DNA from: Devosia chinhatensis
GTDB taxonomy: Bacteria; Pseudomonadota; Alphaproteobacteria; Rhizobiales; Devosiaceae
DNA: 64,000 nucleotides
Assembly (NCBI RefSeq): GCF_000969445.1
Contig: NZ_JZEY01000054.1
Coordinates: 1,674,001 to 1,738,000 of the forward strand
Reading direction: 5' to 3'
The notes beneath the pieces are model-generated. The model worked only from the letters and a program-made list of their open reading frames with translations, did no database searches and was not told the origin of the DNA. The position numbers and the translations under genes were made by a program. How positions within the stretch are numbered: the first letter of the stretch is position 1; each line of letters starts with the position of its first letter. Of the stretch, positions 26,941 through 35,853 are shown piece by piece.

Positions 26941-27594
26941 ATGCAGATGCCGAGCACGATGTCGCTCTATACCTATTGGAACACGATTCGCGGCTCGCGC
27001 AGCGCGCCCGATCGCCGTGACATCGACCCGACGCGCATCCGTGAATCGCTGGCCAATACCTTCATCCTCGAACTCGATGACAACGACCTCTTCTCCTTCC
27101 GGCTCGCGGGCTCGCATCTGTGCACCAGCTATTGCCGCGAATTGAAGGGCCGCTCCTTCTCCGCGCTCTGGCATGATCGCGACAGCGACGCCATGGAAAC
27201 CCTGATCCGCGCGGTCACCGAGGATCATGCGGTCGCCCTCGTCACCTTCCAGGGCTCGACGGCGCTCCAGACCAAGGTCAATTTCGAAACCATCCTCATG
27301 CCGCTGCGCCATAACGGCTCCACCCATACCCGCATCCTGGGCGCCATGACCGCGCTCGAGGACCCCTACTGGCTGGGCGTGCAGCCGATTCTCGAGCAGC
27401 GCATCACCGGCCTGCGCCTGATCTGGCCCGACGAGGCCGCGGGCGGCGATGTCTCGCGCGATGTCATCTCCAATGTCGTCAACGACGTGCGCTTCACCGC
27501 GCCCGCCTCGCCCTCGGGCATGCCCACCACCATCTATGGCCGCAGCGCCCGCCGCTATGCCCATCTGGCGGTGATCGACGGCGGCCGCAACTGA
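26941..27594 (+). CDS. PAS_5 domain protein
   Basis: The product is 217 residues from ATG 26941 (two further in-frame ATGs follow within seven codons; no strong ribosome site decides). The body from about 5 to 150 fits the alphaproteobacterial PAS_5 family (PF07310), including SLYTYWNTIRGSRSAPDRRDIDP, LANTFILELD, FRLAGSHLC and GRSFSALW. Such proteins are cytosolic sensors without an output domain, often of unknown ligand. A CtrA-type box lies upstream and a PilZ gene follows, which suggests cell-cycle or motility-linked signalling. Confidence 0.85.
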   Translation: MQMPSTMSLYTYWNTIRGSRSAPDRRDIDPTRIRESLANTFILELDDNDLFSFRLAGSHLCTSYCRELKGRSFSALWHDRDSDAMETLIRAVTEDHAVALVTFQGSTALQTKVNFETILMPLRHNGSTHTRILGAMTALEDPYWLGVQPILEQRITGLRLIWPDEAAGGDVSRDVISNVVNDVRFTAPASPSGMPTTIYGRSARRYAHLAVIDGGRN

Positions 27595-27703
27595 TCGACT
27601 TCGTCGGCCTTTGCGCCTAATCGCGCCGGCCGGCCTCATCAAGCGTTAACCAAGACGCGCTAACCTTCCCGCACTTATTCCGACGCGTGGGGCGGGTTTG
27701 CTT

Positions 27704-28336
27704 ATGCTCAGTGACGATTTTTCCACGCCCCGTTCCGCTGCCGGCCGCGATCGCGTCGCGATGGAACAGCGCTTCCAGCGCGTCACCGTCTCGATCCTGG
27801 GCCGCTACATGCTGGCCGACCGCCGCGAATTTCCCTGCCAGGTCCTCTCGATGTCCCCGGGCGACGCCGTCGTCATCGCCCCGGTCGCGGGCATCGTGGG
27901 CGAACGCATCATCGCCTATCTCGATCACCTCGGCCGCATCGAGGGCACGATCCTGCAACAGGTCGATGGCGGTTTCGTCATGGATATCAGCGCCTCCCCC
28001 CGCAAGCGCGACAAGATGGCCGCCCAGCTGACCTGGCTCGCCAACAAGGATCTGCTCAACCTGCCCGAGGACCGTCGCCACGAACGCGTCGTGCCCGACA
28101 TCCGTCATTCCACCGTCGTCCTCGATGATGGCCGGCGCTACAATTGCAAGATCATCGACATTTCGCTCTCCGGCGCCGCCATCGAGCTGGACGTGCGTCC
28201 CGCCATGGGCACGCCCGTCACCCTGGGCCGGATGCGGGCGCGCGTCGTCCGTCATTTCCAGAACGGGGTCGCGGTCGAGTTCGCTTCCGCGCAGGAAATG
28301 CTCAATGTTGTCCAACAGAACCTGCGCGTGAACTGA
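27704..28336 (+). CDS. Tandem PilZ-domain protein
   Basis: This 210-residue protein starts at ATG 27704. Residues about 22-110 form a first PilZ-like barrel whose c-di-GMP motif is degenerate. The second barrel (about 125-205) keeps RRHERV, fitting the RxxxR loop, and DISLSGAAIE, fitting (D/N)xSxxG. It probably binds c-di-GMP through the second domain and relays it to an unknown partner. It lies between the PAS_5 gene and the third BTLCP. The arrangement fits control of surface adhesion, although this is inference. Confidence 0.88.
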   Translation: MLSDDFSTPRSAAGRDRVAMEQRFQRVTVSILGRYMLADRREFPCQVLSMSPGDAVVIAPVAGIVGERIIAYLDHLGRIEGTILQQVDGGFVMDISASPRKRDKMAAQLTWLANKDLLNLPEDRRHERVVPDIRHSTVVLDDGRRYNCKIIDISLSGAAIELDVRPAMGTPVTLGRMRARVVRHFQNGVAVEFASAQEMLNVVQQNLRVN

Positions 28337-28487
28337 ACGCTCACAGTCTGCTAGCGTTTTCGCCCCAGATGTCATGGTTAAGCAGAGCCTGCGCACCTCG
28401 ATAAAATACGCATAAAAACTGCGTGGCACTTTTCGCATCGGCCTAAGCCGGCCCGCCTAACGTGGTCTCCATCAGGGAGACTACACA

Positions 28488-29108
28488 ATGGCTTTGAACT
28501 CGAAGGGACTGCTGGTTGGGCTGGTTACAGCCTTGATCGCATTGGCAAATCCCGCCGCCGCCATCGACTTTACCAACGTCGCTTTCATCCAGACCGCCAC
28601 CGGCACCACCTCCATTCCGGTCGGCCATCTCGAGTTCTGCCAGTCCCGCCCGGCCGAATGCCGCCCGCACGACCGCATCGAGCCCGCAACCGTGCTCAAC
28701 GAAGCCAACTGGCAGCAGCTGGTCTCGGTAAATAACTATTATAATCAAACGATTGTGCCGGTCACCGACATGGAGCTCTATCAGACCGAAGAGTTCTGGA
28801 CCTATCCCAACGGCTATGGCGATTGCGAAGATTTCGCCCTGATCAAGCGCCGCGACCTCATCGCCGCCGGCTGGCACCCGAGCACCCTGCTCATCGCTGT
28901 CGTCAAGGAAGCCAACGGCAATGGCCACGCCGTTCTCATCGCCCGCACCGATCGCGGCGACATGGTTCTCGACAACCAGCACGGCGCCATCCGCCTCTGG
29001 AGCGAAACGCCGTACAAATACGTCAAGCGCCAGTCTCAGGCTCACGCCGGCCAGTGGGTCGACATGATCGATGACCGCGTGACCATCGTCGCCGCCAACG
29101 GCAACTGA
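28488..29108 (+). CDS. BTLCP transglutaminase-like cysteine peptidase (copy 3)
   Basis: The product is 206 residues; AGGGAG lies 8 nt before ATG. The signal peptide runs to about residue 25 (ANPAAA). The triad is C113 (GDCEDF), H147 (GHAVLI) and D162 (MVLDN). It differs from copies 1 and 2 by an insertion before the cysteine (WTYPNGY) and a distinct C-terminus, so it is an older paralogue, closer to the common rhizobial BTLCP type. Periplasmic. A strong hairpin follows. Proximity to PilZ and PAS genes fits c-di-GMP-controlled surface proteolysis, but the substrate is not known. Confidence 0.9.
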   Translation: MALNSKGLLVGLVTALIALANPAAAIDFTNVAFIQTATGTTSIPVGHLEFCQSRPAECRPHDRIEPATVLNEANWQQLVSVNNYYNQTIVPVTDMELYQTEEFWTYPNGYGDCEDFALIKRRDLIAAGWHPSTLLIAVVKEANGNGHAVLIARTDRGDMVLDNQHGAIRLWSETPYKYVKRQSQAHAGQWVDMIDDRVTIVAANGN

Positions 29109-29154
29109 GTTTCCGGACCCCGCCCAAAAGCCTAACCCTGATAGGGGTCTGAAG

Positions 29155-29192
29155 AGCAAGGCCGGCCTCGCGCAAGCGGAGCCGGCCTTGCT
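29155..29192. terminator. Bidirectional terminator hairpin
   Basis: A perfect 12-bp stem (AGCAAGGCCGGC at 29155-29166, GCCGGCCTTGCT at 29181-29192) with a 14-nt loop separates two convergent genes. Flanking T-tracts are short on both strands (GTTTC and TCTTC). Confidence 0.8.
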
Positions 29193-29205
29193 GTTTCAAA
29201 CGAGC

Positions 29206-29526
29206 TCAGAAGCGCAACGCGACATAGGCGCTCATGAACAAAAGCCCGGTGATGAAGGCCCAGCCAAAGGCCACTAGCGCTGAAACCAGCACGGAGGTCA
29301 TGGAGATCGTGCCGCCCTCTTCATGCCGCCAGCCCTGCTGCAGCATGATGTACGGGCCGCACACGAAGCTCATCGCCAGATTGCCCATGGCCGCAGCATA
29401 GTTGCGTCCGTCCATGCGCAGCATCGCCGGCTGCCGCGCCAGCCACTGATAGAGATGCGTCAACATCCCAGCCATGCAGAGCCCGACGCCCATGATGAAC
29501 GCAGCGAGGAGCAGTTCTCTGGTCAT
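29206..29526 (-). CDS. Small polytopic membrane protein of unknown function
   Basis: This 106-residue protein has three hydrophobic segments, about 5-27, 43-62 and 78-103, joined by short polar loops containing QWLARQPAMLRM and QQGWRHEEGG. The conserved-looking GNLAMSFVCGPYIM segment suggests a real family, one I have seen in Hyphomicrobiales as an uncharacterised membrane protein but cannot name. It is convergent with the BTLCP gene and divergent from the next gene, with near-palindromic TTA-rich DNA upstream. Confidence 0.7.
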   Translation of the reverse strand: MTRELLLAAFIMGVGLCMAGMLTHLYQWLARQPAMLRMDGRNYAAAMGNLAMSFVCGPYIMLQQGWRHEEGGTISMTSVLVSALVAFGWAFITGLLFMSAYVALRF

Positions 29527-29610
29527 GCCGGCACCCTAAAAACTCTTTACCTTTTGTTAAGCATATTGATTGCCCTATGGCCTGTCACCTTCTGGCGGAA
29601 AAACTGGTTA

Positions 29611-30288
29611 ATGCGGGCGCCGATATCCACACATGTCCTGGCAGAGCCGCGCTCGAGCCTGGCCTATAACCTCGCCGGCATAGCTGTGCTGGTGTTCCTG
29701 CTGGCCGTGGGGGTGGCATATCTGATCGATCGCGCCAGTCAGGCAGACAGCCGCGCCTTACCGATGCTCAACGATATCAACACCGTCAGGCAGACCCTGT
29801 CGGGTCGCGACCTCGACATTCCGCTGTTGTGGTTTCGTTACGGCGAGCAGGTCAAGGAGGGCTTTGCCAGCCAGATCGACCTGCGCCTGTATTTGACGCT
29901 GGATTCTGGGGCATCCCCCACCCCGGTTGGTGCGACCTTGCTGCCGCGCAGCCGGGCCCGGGCGAGCAGCGCCTTGCTGGACGCCGTCTATCTGCACCAG
30001 TTCGAGGATGGATCGGTGGGCGGGGTGCCCGGCCTTGTGGGCAAGCAATTGACGGCCCGGGAGGGCTATGCCGGCGAGACGGTCTGGTATGACCCGCTCT
30101 CGCCAAGCCCCTTCGTCGCAAAATGTGCCAACCCGGTGGAGCCGGGCCGGCCGGCGCAATGTCTGCGCACAATTCATCTTCAGAGCGGGCTGGCCGCCGT
30201 CCTCAGCTTTGATGCCACAGCCTTGCAGCACTGGCGGCAGTTCGACATCGAGTTGGCAGCCTGGCTCGGTCGGATCGGAGCGCTTTAG
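29611..30288 (+). CDS. Membrane-anchored hypothetical protein
   Basis: The product is 225 residues from ATG 29611; longer frames would overlap the divergent gene. One transmembrane helix at about 18-40 (IAVLVFLLAVGVAYLI) is followed by a periplasmic region of about 185 residues with mixed alpha/beta character and two cysteines (near 173 and 183), possibly a disulphide. No motif known to me. It is not linked to the downstream DUF3126/cysE pair, which runs the other way. Confidence 0.65.
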   Translation: MRAPISTHVLAEPRSSLAYNLAGIAVLVFLLAVGVAYLIDRASQADSRALPMLNDINTVRQTLSGRDLDIPLLWFRYGEQVKEGFASQIDLRLYLTLDSGASPTPVGATLLPRSRARASSALLDAVYLHQFEDGSVGGVPGLVGKQLTAREGYAGETVWYDPLSPSPFVAKCANPVEPGRPAQCLRTIHLQSGLAAVLSFDATALQHWRQFDIELAAWLGRIGAL

Positions 30289-30318
30289 GATCGGCAGCGC
30301 AGAGGCGCCGCCGTTCCG

Positions 30319-30537
30319 TCAGTCGATATCTTCAAGGTCGATGTCGAGGATCGACATCGAGAACATGTAGGACTTGTCGCCATCTTCGTCGTCGAGATGA
30401 ATAAGCCCGATAGACTCCTCGCCGATGAACACTTCAACGGAATCATTGAGCTTGGCGCGCGGGCGCACGTCGATGTTGCGGTTGTTGAAAGTGCGTTGCA
30501 GAAACTTCTGCAGCTTGATGATCTCGGGATGGTTCAC
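30319..30537 (-). CDS. DUF3126 family protein
   Basis: This 72-residue acidic protein uses a GTG start at 30537. The sequence follows the DUF3126 pattern: KLQKFLQRTFNN, RPRAKLNDSVEVFIG, then a C-terminal run of Asp/Glu. It sits directly downstream of cysE, the usual location for this family in Hyphomicrobiales. No molecular function is known; co-occurrence suggests a link to cysteine synthesis. Confidence 0.88.
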   Translation of the reverse strand: MNHPEIIKLQKFLQRTFNNRNIDVRPRAKLNDSVEVFIGEESIGLIHLDDEDGDKSYMFSMSILDIDLEDID

Positions 30538-30650
30538 GAAACAGATCCTGTTGTTTGTTGAGCCGGCAATCTAGTGACTGCCCCGGCGCTGACAACCCCC
30601 GGGACGCGGCATTTTCCGGTAATAACGCGGCTCGCGGACTTGCGTCCGGG

Positions 30651-31475
30651 TTAGGACGCGTCGTGCACGAGCACCATCTGATCCATGACAAGCGCGGGCT
30701 GCGCGCAGCCCGCTTCACCAATCACTTTGGCCGGAACACCGGCGACGGTGGTACGCGGCGGAACTTCCTTGAGCACCACTGAACCAGCCCCGATCCGGGA
30801 GCAATCGCCGACTTTGATATTGCCCAAAACCTTGGCCCCTGCCCCGATAAGCACGCCATTGCCGATCTTGGGATGCCGATCCTGGTCGGATTTTCCTGTC
30901 CCCCCCAGCGTCACATTCTGCAACATGGAGACATTATCGCCCACGACCGATGTTTCCCCGATCACGAGACCGGTGCCATGGTCGAGCATGATACCCTTGC
31001 CGATCGACACGGCGGGGTTGATATCCACTTGAAAGACCTGGCTTGAACGGCTCTGCAGATAGAGCGAAAAATCCCGACGACCAGCTTTGTGCATCGCATG
31101 CGCGAAGCGATGCGTCTGGATCGCTTGGTAGCCTTTGAAATAAAGCAGTGGCTCCACCGCCCGATGGCAGGCCGGGTCGCGTTCCAGCGTAGCCGCCAGA
31201 TCCACGCGAGCCGCCTCTCCAATAGCTGGATTGTCACGTAGGGTTTCGGCGAAAGCCTGCCGGATCATATCGGCGGAGACTTCCTCGTGATCGAGGCGGG
31301 CGGCGAGCCGATGCGCAAGCGCATCCTCGAAGCTTTCGTGGTTGAGCACATTGGAGAGCACCAGATTGGCCAGAGAGGGCTCGGTGTCCAAAATCTGCTG
31401 CGCCCCGGCACGCACGGCGGCCCACACGGGATCGACAGACTGGATCTGAACTGACTTCTTGGCGCTGCCGCTCAT
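30651..31475 (-). CDS. cysE: Serine O-acetyltransferase
   Basis: This 274-residue cytosolic enzyme acetylates serine from acetyl-CoA, committing it to cysteine. An N-terminal helical domain (about 1-130) with the family's DPACHRAVEPLLYFKGYQA is followed by hexapeptide-repeat left-handed beta-helix, including GTGLVIGETSVVGDNV and KIGNGVLIGAGAKVLG. The active-site His lies in LDHGTG. The C-terminal tail would carry the feedback and CysK-binding end; here it ends VLVHDAS rather than in the usual Ile. Followed by DUF3126. Confidence 0.95.
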   Translation of the reverse strand: MSGSAKKSVQIQSVDPVWAAVRAGAQQILDTEPSLANLVLSNVLNHESFEDALAHRLAARLDHEEVSADMIRQAFAETLRDNPAIGEAARVDLAATLERDPACHRAVEPLLYFKGYQAIQTHRFAHAMHKAGRRDFSLYLQSRSSQVFQVDINPAVSIGKGIMLDHGTGLVIGETSVVGDNVSMLQNVTLGGTGKSDQDRHPKIGNGVLIGAGAKVLGNIKVGDCSRIGAGSVVLKEVPPRTTVAGVPAKVIGEAGCAQPALVMDQMVLVHDAS

Positions 31476-31556
31476 CTTGTGGCACTCCGCTTCATCGATA
31501 ACTGACGATATAGGTCAGATCATTCTCCAAGACAAAGGTCTTGCGGACGATTTGGT

Positions 31557-32327
31557 TCACGAAACCGGATCAGCGCGAAATGTTCTGCCCAGAAATTCCA
31601 GCGCCGCGGACTTGAAAACCTTATCGCCGGTCGCGCGCATGTGGTCACGCTTCGGAATTATCACGGCCTCTCCGTGGGGCAGCAGATCAGCCAGCGGCGC
31701 AGGTCTGCCCGCCATGTCGTCCGTTCCACCCACTGCCACGAGCACAGGAACATTGATACGCCGGACATCGGCTCGCGCCATCGGCTGACGCGAGGTTTCC
31801 ATGCAGGCAGCCAGCGCCTTGCGATCGGAGCCGGTATGGTCGGCGAAGATGCGAAACTGGCGCGCGGTAGGATGTGTCAGGTCCGAGAGATCCGGGGCTT
31901 GAAGTCCTGCAATAATGTCATTGCCGTCGGTCAGGCCATTGATGAGATTGAGGCCCATGCCGCCAAAGATGGCGCAGGCGACACGCTCGGGATAAGCATA
32001 GGCCATGAACGCAGATATGCGCGCCCCCATGGAATATCCCATGACGGCCGCTGTTCCGATATTCAGATGGTCGAGCAGAGCGACCGCATCATCGGCCATG
32101 AGACCCGGATGATAGAATTCGGGATCATGCGGCTTGTCGGACAATCCATGCCCACGATTGTCGATGGTAATCGCCTGATAGCCGGCCCCGGTCAGTGTTT
32201 CGATCCAGCCGGTATCGAGCCAGTTAACCTTGCCGCTCGAGGCGAAGCCATGAATGCAGAGAACCGGAGCGCCATCACCATGAACGTCGTAGGCCAGAGA
32301 AAGACCGGAGGTTGAAAAGTGGGGCAT
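31557..32327 (-). CDS. Alpha/beta-fold hydrolase
   Basis: The product is 256 residues from ATG 32327. Family landmarks: oxyanion-hole CIHGFASSG, a DNRGHGLSD loop, the nucleophile elbow GYSMGA (Ser at about 104), a catalytic Asp in VAVGGTDD and the His near KRDHMRAT. It resembles esterases or 3-oxoadipate enol-lactonase-type proteins; substrate not predictable. It is 81 bp downstream of the cysE start region, on the same strand but upstream in transcription, and divergent from the zinc-finger gene. Confidence 0.88.
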   Translation of the reverse strand: MPHFSTSGLSLAYDVHGDGAPVLCIHGFASSGKVNWLDTGWIETLTGAGYQAITIDNRGHGLSDKPHDPEFYHPGLMADDAVALLDHLNIGTAAVMGYSMGARISAFMAYAYPERVACAIFGGMGLNLINGLTDGNDIIAGLQAPDLSDLTHPTARQFRIFADHTGSDRKALAACMETSRQPMARADVRRINVPVLVAVGGTDDMAGRPAPLADLLPHGEAVIIPKRDHMRATGDKVFKSAALEFLGRTFRADPVS

Positions 32328-32496
32328 GACGAGCTCGATGCGGTTTCCTTGCCGTGGGTTTTGCGGGTTGAGCCGACAATTGCAAGCCCAATCGGGATGC
32401 AAAGGCCCTTTGCGCTGCGGCGCGCCTTTGCCCTTTTCTTGACTCAGAGCTTTGGCTATGGTCGCGCCAATTCCAATTCTACCCAGGTTCCGGACC

Positions 32497-32742
32497 ATGG
32501 CTCACGGCTCGACCCCGCATTTCCATAATACCCAAGGTCTGCGCACGATCGAGGTCGGCTCCAAGGAATTCATGTGCGTCGGCGCCTTGCCGCCCTTCGA
32601 TCATCCGCACATCTTCATCGACATGGGCAAGGACAACGAGGCCGTCTGCCCCTACTGCTCGACGCTCTACATCTTCAAGGCCGAGCTAGGCGCGGGTCAT
32701 GCCCACCCCGCTTCAGCCGTGTTCGAGGCTGACGCCGCCTGA
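32497..32742 (+). CDS. CHCC zinc-finger domain protein (NDUFS6-like)
   Basis: This 81-residue protein starts at ATG 32497. The zinc-binding set is C52-like in EFMCVGALPPFDHPHIFI followed by VCPYCSTLYIF, giving the Cys-His-Cys-Cys pattern of PF10276, the bacterial homologue of the mitochondrial complex I subunit NDUFS6. It may accompany respiratory complex I assembly. It is followed 8 bp later by an FAD monooxygenase, probably co-transcribed. Confidence 0.9.
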   Translation: MAHGSTPHFHNTQGLRTIEVGSKEFMCVGALPPFDHPHIFIDMGKDNEAVCPYCSTLYIFKAELGAGHAHPASAVFEADAA

Positions 32743-32750
32743 GTGACCTC

Positions 32751-33923
32751 ATGCCCGAAGGGGGTCGCAATTTCATCATCGCAGGGGCCGGCATATCCGG
32801 CCTGACGCTGGCTCTTGCTCTGGCCAAGTTTGGCGCAGGCGTGCTCGTCCTGGACCGCAGCCCCCACTTGCAGGAGTTCGGCGCGGGCCTGCAGATCAGC
32901 CCCAATGCGCGCCACTGCCTGCACCAGCTCGGTCTCGGGCCGGCCCTGGACGCGATAGGCTTTGAGCCCGCAGCCCTAGACCTTTATGCGCAGGGACGCC
33001 TTGCTCCCTCGATGAGCATGGAACTAGGCGACATTATGCGCGAGCGCTTCGGCGCACCATACACAGTCATGCACCGTGCGGACCTGGCAGACCTGCTACA
33101 TCGTGCCTGCCGGCGCTTTGCCAACATCGACATCAGCTTCGGCGTGCGGCACTGGGACGTGGTTTCTCATGCGCGCGGCGTGAGCGTCGCCATCGACGAA
33201 GCGGATGGACAGAGCCGGACTTCCAGGGCCCATGCCTTTATCGGCGCCGATGGCGTCCATTCCAGAACGCGCCGCACCGTCCTTGGCGGGCCCGATGCCA
33301 GGTTTGGCAAACGCATCGCCTGGCGGACCCTGGTTCCGGCCGAAATGCTGTCTGGGCAGCTTGCGGCGGATCGGGTTTCGGTTTTCTTCGGCTCCGGCTT
33401 CCACCTTGTCTGCTATCCGCTGCCCCATCGCGGGCAAGTCAATCTTGCCCTCTTCCTGCCGGACAGGACCCATGAACCCACAGGACAGCCGCGCTTGGTG
33501 CGGCCTGGCGCAAAAGTGGAAAGCCTGATGAGCGCAGCCGGCGACAGCTGGACGCCCTGGCCGCTCCATACCGTGCACACCCGCTCCTGGCACGTCGGCA
33601 ATATCGGTCTCATTGGCGACGCCGCTCATGCCATGGTGCCGTTCCAGGCGCAGGGCGCCGCGATGGGAATAGAGGATGCAAGCGTGCTTGCACCGCTGCT
33701 GATGGAAACGAAAGACGCTGATGCCGCGTTTGCGCATTATGCGGGTCTGCGACAGAAGCGCGTGGAGCGCGTTGCCGCGCTTTCCGCACAAAACGGGCGC
33801 ATCTTCCATCTGCCCTGGCCCATGAGCACCGCGCGAGACATGGTCATGTCAGCGCAGGGCCCCCGCGCCCACTTGCGGCGACTGGGCTGGATTTACAGCT
33901 ACAAGGCGGCAGCGAACAGCTAG
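32751..33923 (+). CDS. FAD-dependent aromatic monooxygenase (UbiH/salicylate hydroxylase-like)
   Basis: This 390-residue flavoprotein has the N-terminal Rossmann GAGISGLTLAL, the FAD/NAD(P)H DG motif (IGADGVHSRTR), and the GDAAHAM ribityl-binding motif at about 287-293 with a following QGAAMGIED helix. These define the group A monooxygenases, which hydroxylate phenolic rings (ubiquinone precursors, salicylate and similar). The substrate is not clear. Adjacent to the zinc-finger gene and upstream of a drug-type MFS transporter. Confidence 0.88.
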   Translation: MPEGGRNFIIAGAGISGLTLALALAKFGAGVLVLDRSPHLQEFGAGLQISPNARHCLHQLGLGPALDAIGFEPAALDLYAQGRLAPSMSMELGDIMRERFGAPYTVMHRADLADLLHRACRRFANIDISFGVRHWDVVSHARGVSVAIDEADGQSRTSRAHAFIGADGVHSRTRRTVLGGPDARFGKRIAWRTLVPAEMLSGQLAADRVSVFFGSGFHLVCYPLPHRGQVNLALFLPDRTHEPTGQPRLVRPGAKVESLMSAAGDSWTPWPLHTVHTRSWHVGNIGLIGDAAHAMVPFQAQGAAMGIEDASVLAPLLMETKDADAAFAHYAGLRQKRVERVAALSAQNGRIFHLPWPMSTARDMVMSAQGPRAHLRRLGWIYSYKAAANS

Positions 33924-34008
33924 CCGACCTTGCGTAACCGGGCTGGGCCATGTCAATTGCATGGCTTGAGCCTGCGGAGCGGGACAGGAAAAAGGTTCGA
34001 AAAACCGC

Positions 34009-35343
34009 ATGCAAGCTGCGACCCGCTCCCGACTTACCCTCACCTGCATTCTCATCACGATCCTTATCGACATGATCGGGGTGGGCATCATCGTGCCGGT
34101 TCTGCCCGAGCTGCTGGAGGAACTGACCGGCGGCAGCGTAGCAGACGCGGCGGTGATCGGGGGCTACCTGGTCTTTGCCTATGCCTTCATGCAATTCGTC
34201 TTCTCGCCAATCCTGGGCAATCTCTCCGACCGCTTCGGGCGCCGCCCGGTCCTGCTGATATCGCTTCTGGGCCTGACATTCGACTACCTCATGATGTCGA
34301 TTGCGCCCTTCGTCTGGTATCTCTTCATCGGGCGCATTATCGCCGGCATCGCCGGGGCAGCTTTGGCGACGGCAACAGCCTACATGGCCGATATCACCCC
34401 GCCGCACAAACGTACCCAGCGCTTCGGGCTCATAGGCGCCGCCTTCGGCCTTGGCTTTATCATCGGACCGGTCATTGGCGGCGAGCTCGGCGAAATCGGC
34501 CCGCGCGTGCCCTTCTACGCCGCCGCCGCCCTGGCATTCGGTAATTTTCTTTTCGGCCTCCTGGTCTTGCCCGAAAGCCTTCCCAAGGCCTCGCGTCGCA
34601 AGTTCGACATTCGCCGCGCCAACCCCCTGGGCGCCGTTCTCGCCCTCAAGAAGTATCCCTCCGTGCTTTGGCTCCTGGGCGTGCTGTTCTTCTTCCAGCT
34701 CTCCGCTCAGGCGCTTCCGACTGTCTTCAGCTATTTCACGGTCGAGATGTTCAACTTCACGTCCTCCACCATCGGCCGAACGCTGGGCGCATTCGGACTA
34801 GGCTTTGCCATCAGCCAGGCGGTGCTGGCCGGTCCGCTGTCACGGGGTCTGGGCGAGCCGGCCGTGGCCATGATCGGCCTACTAGCCGCCGTAGCGGCCT
34901 TTGCCGGCATCGCCTTCGCCGAGGACGTCTACTATCTCTATCTGTTCATTCTCGTAGGCACGGTGAGCGGTCTGGCGCCGCCTGCCATCAATGGCGTCCT
35001 GTCCAGGCAGGTGCCGGACAACAGCCAGGGCGAATTGCAGGGCGCAGTCAATGCCGCCAGTTCTCTGGCCACCATTATAGGCCCCCTCGTCGCCACACAG
35101 ATTTTTTCATACTACACCGCCTCCGGCTCCGATCATTATTTTCCCGGCGCCCCGTTCATCGCTGCCAGCGTCAGCGTCGCTGCGGCACTGGTGCTCTTTG
35201 GCTTTGCCGCGTGGCGGTTCGAGCTGGGGCACAGGCCCAGCATCGCCGATCACCCCCATGCCCCGGAAATGGCGCCGCCGGGGCAGGTCCGTACCCCACC
35301 GATAGATGACGATGAGCCCTATAACGATCCGACCCGCCCATGA
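34009..35343 (+). CDS. TetA-like MFS multidrug transporter
   Basis: The product is 444 residues with twelve transmembrane helices. The MFS loop 2-3 motif GNLSDRFGRRPVLL (about 69-82) and the antiporter-type motif C segment GLGFIIGPVIGG in TM5 mark a drug:H+ antiporter of the Tet/TCR group. An acidic, Pro-rich C-terminal tail is cytosolic. Resistance cannot be assumed from sequence. The end overlaps the downstream GNAT gene by 38 bp, so the two are probably one transcript. Confidence 0.9.
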   Translation: MQAATRSRLTLTCILITILIDMIGVGIIVPVLPELLEELTGGSVADAAVIGGYLVFAYAFMQFVFSPILGNLSDRFGRRPVLLISLLGLTFDYLMMSIAPFVWYLFIGRIIAGIAGAALATATAYMADITPPHKRTQRFGLIGAAFGLGFIIGPVIGGELGEIGPRVPFYAAAALAFGNFLFGLLVLPESLPKASRRKFDIRRANPLGAVLALKKYPSVLWLLGVLFFFQLSAQALPTVFSYFTVEMFNFTSSTIGRTLGAFGLGFAISQAVLAGPLSRGLGEPAVAMIGLLAAVAAFAGIAFAEDVYYLYLFILVGTVSGLAPPAINGVLSRQVPDNSQGELQGAVNAASSLATIIGPLVATQIFSYYTASGSDHYFPGAPFIAASVSVAAALVLFGFAAWRFELGHRPSIADHPHAPEMAPPGQVRTPPIDDDEPYNDPTRP

Positions 35344-35803
35344 CGGTGACTGGCCGAGCCTGCTCGCCATGCTCAAGCCGGTCTTTTCCGCTGGCGAGAC
35401 CTATGCCGTCGACCGCGATCTCGACGATGACGCCATCCGCACTTTTTGGATGATGGATGCGCATGAGGTGTTCGTGGCCGAACGCGACGGACAGGTCCTG
35501 GGCACCTATTACCTGATGCCCAATCGGCATGGCGGCGGCGCCCATGTCGCCAATTGTGGTTACGTCACTGCCGCTGCTGCGCAGGGACAGGGCATTGCCA
35601 GCGCCATGTGCCGACACTCGCTCGATCGGGCGCGGCAACGCGGCTTCCGCGCCATGCAGTTCAACCATGTCGTGTCCACCAATCGCGGCGCCGTGGCCCT
35701 ATGGCAAAAGCTGGGCTTTGACATCGTCGGCATCCTGCCCGGCGCCTTTCACCACCCCGTCCATGGCTATGTCGACGCCTTTGTGATGTTCCAGACGCTC
35801 TAG
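35306..35803 (+). CDS. GNAT family N-acetyltransferase
   Basis: This 165-residue protein starts at ATG 35306 (a second ATG lies two codons on) inside the end of the MFS gene. The GNAT core is visible: ITIRPAHDGDW at the N-terminus and the acetyl-CoA loop AAQGQGIASAMCRH, followed by NRGAVALWQKLGF. The substrate is unknown. Overlap with the exporter suggests co-expression, perhaps for detoxification. Confidence 0.88.
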   Translation: MTMSPITIRPAHDGDWPSLLAMLKPVFSAGETYAVDRDLDDDAIRTFWMMDAHEVFVAERDGQVLGTYYLMPNRHGGGAHVANCGYVTAAAAQGQGIASAMCRHSLDRARQRGFRAMQFNHVVSTNRGAVALWQKLGFDIVGILPGAFHHPVHGYVDAFVMFQTL

Positions 35804-35853
35804 CCGCCCTCTTGCGCGCTGAACCGGGATGCGCACCAGCGCGTAATGATGCC

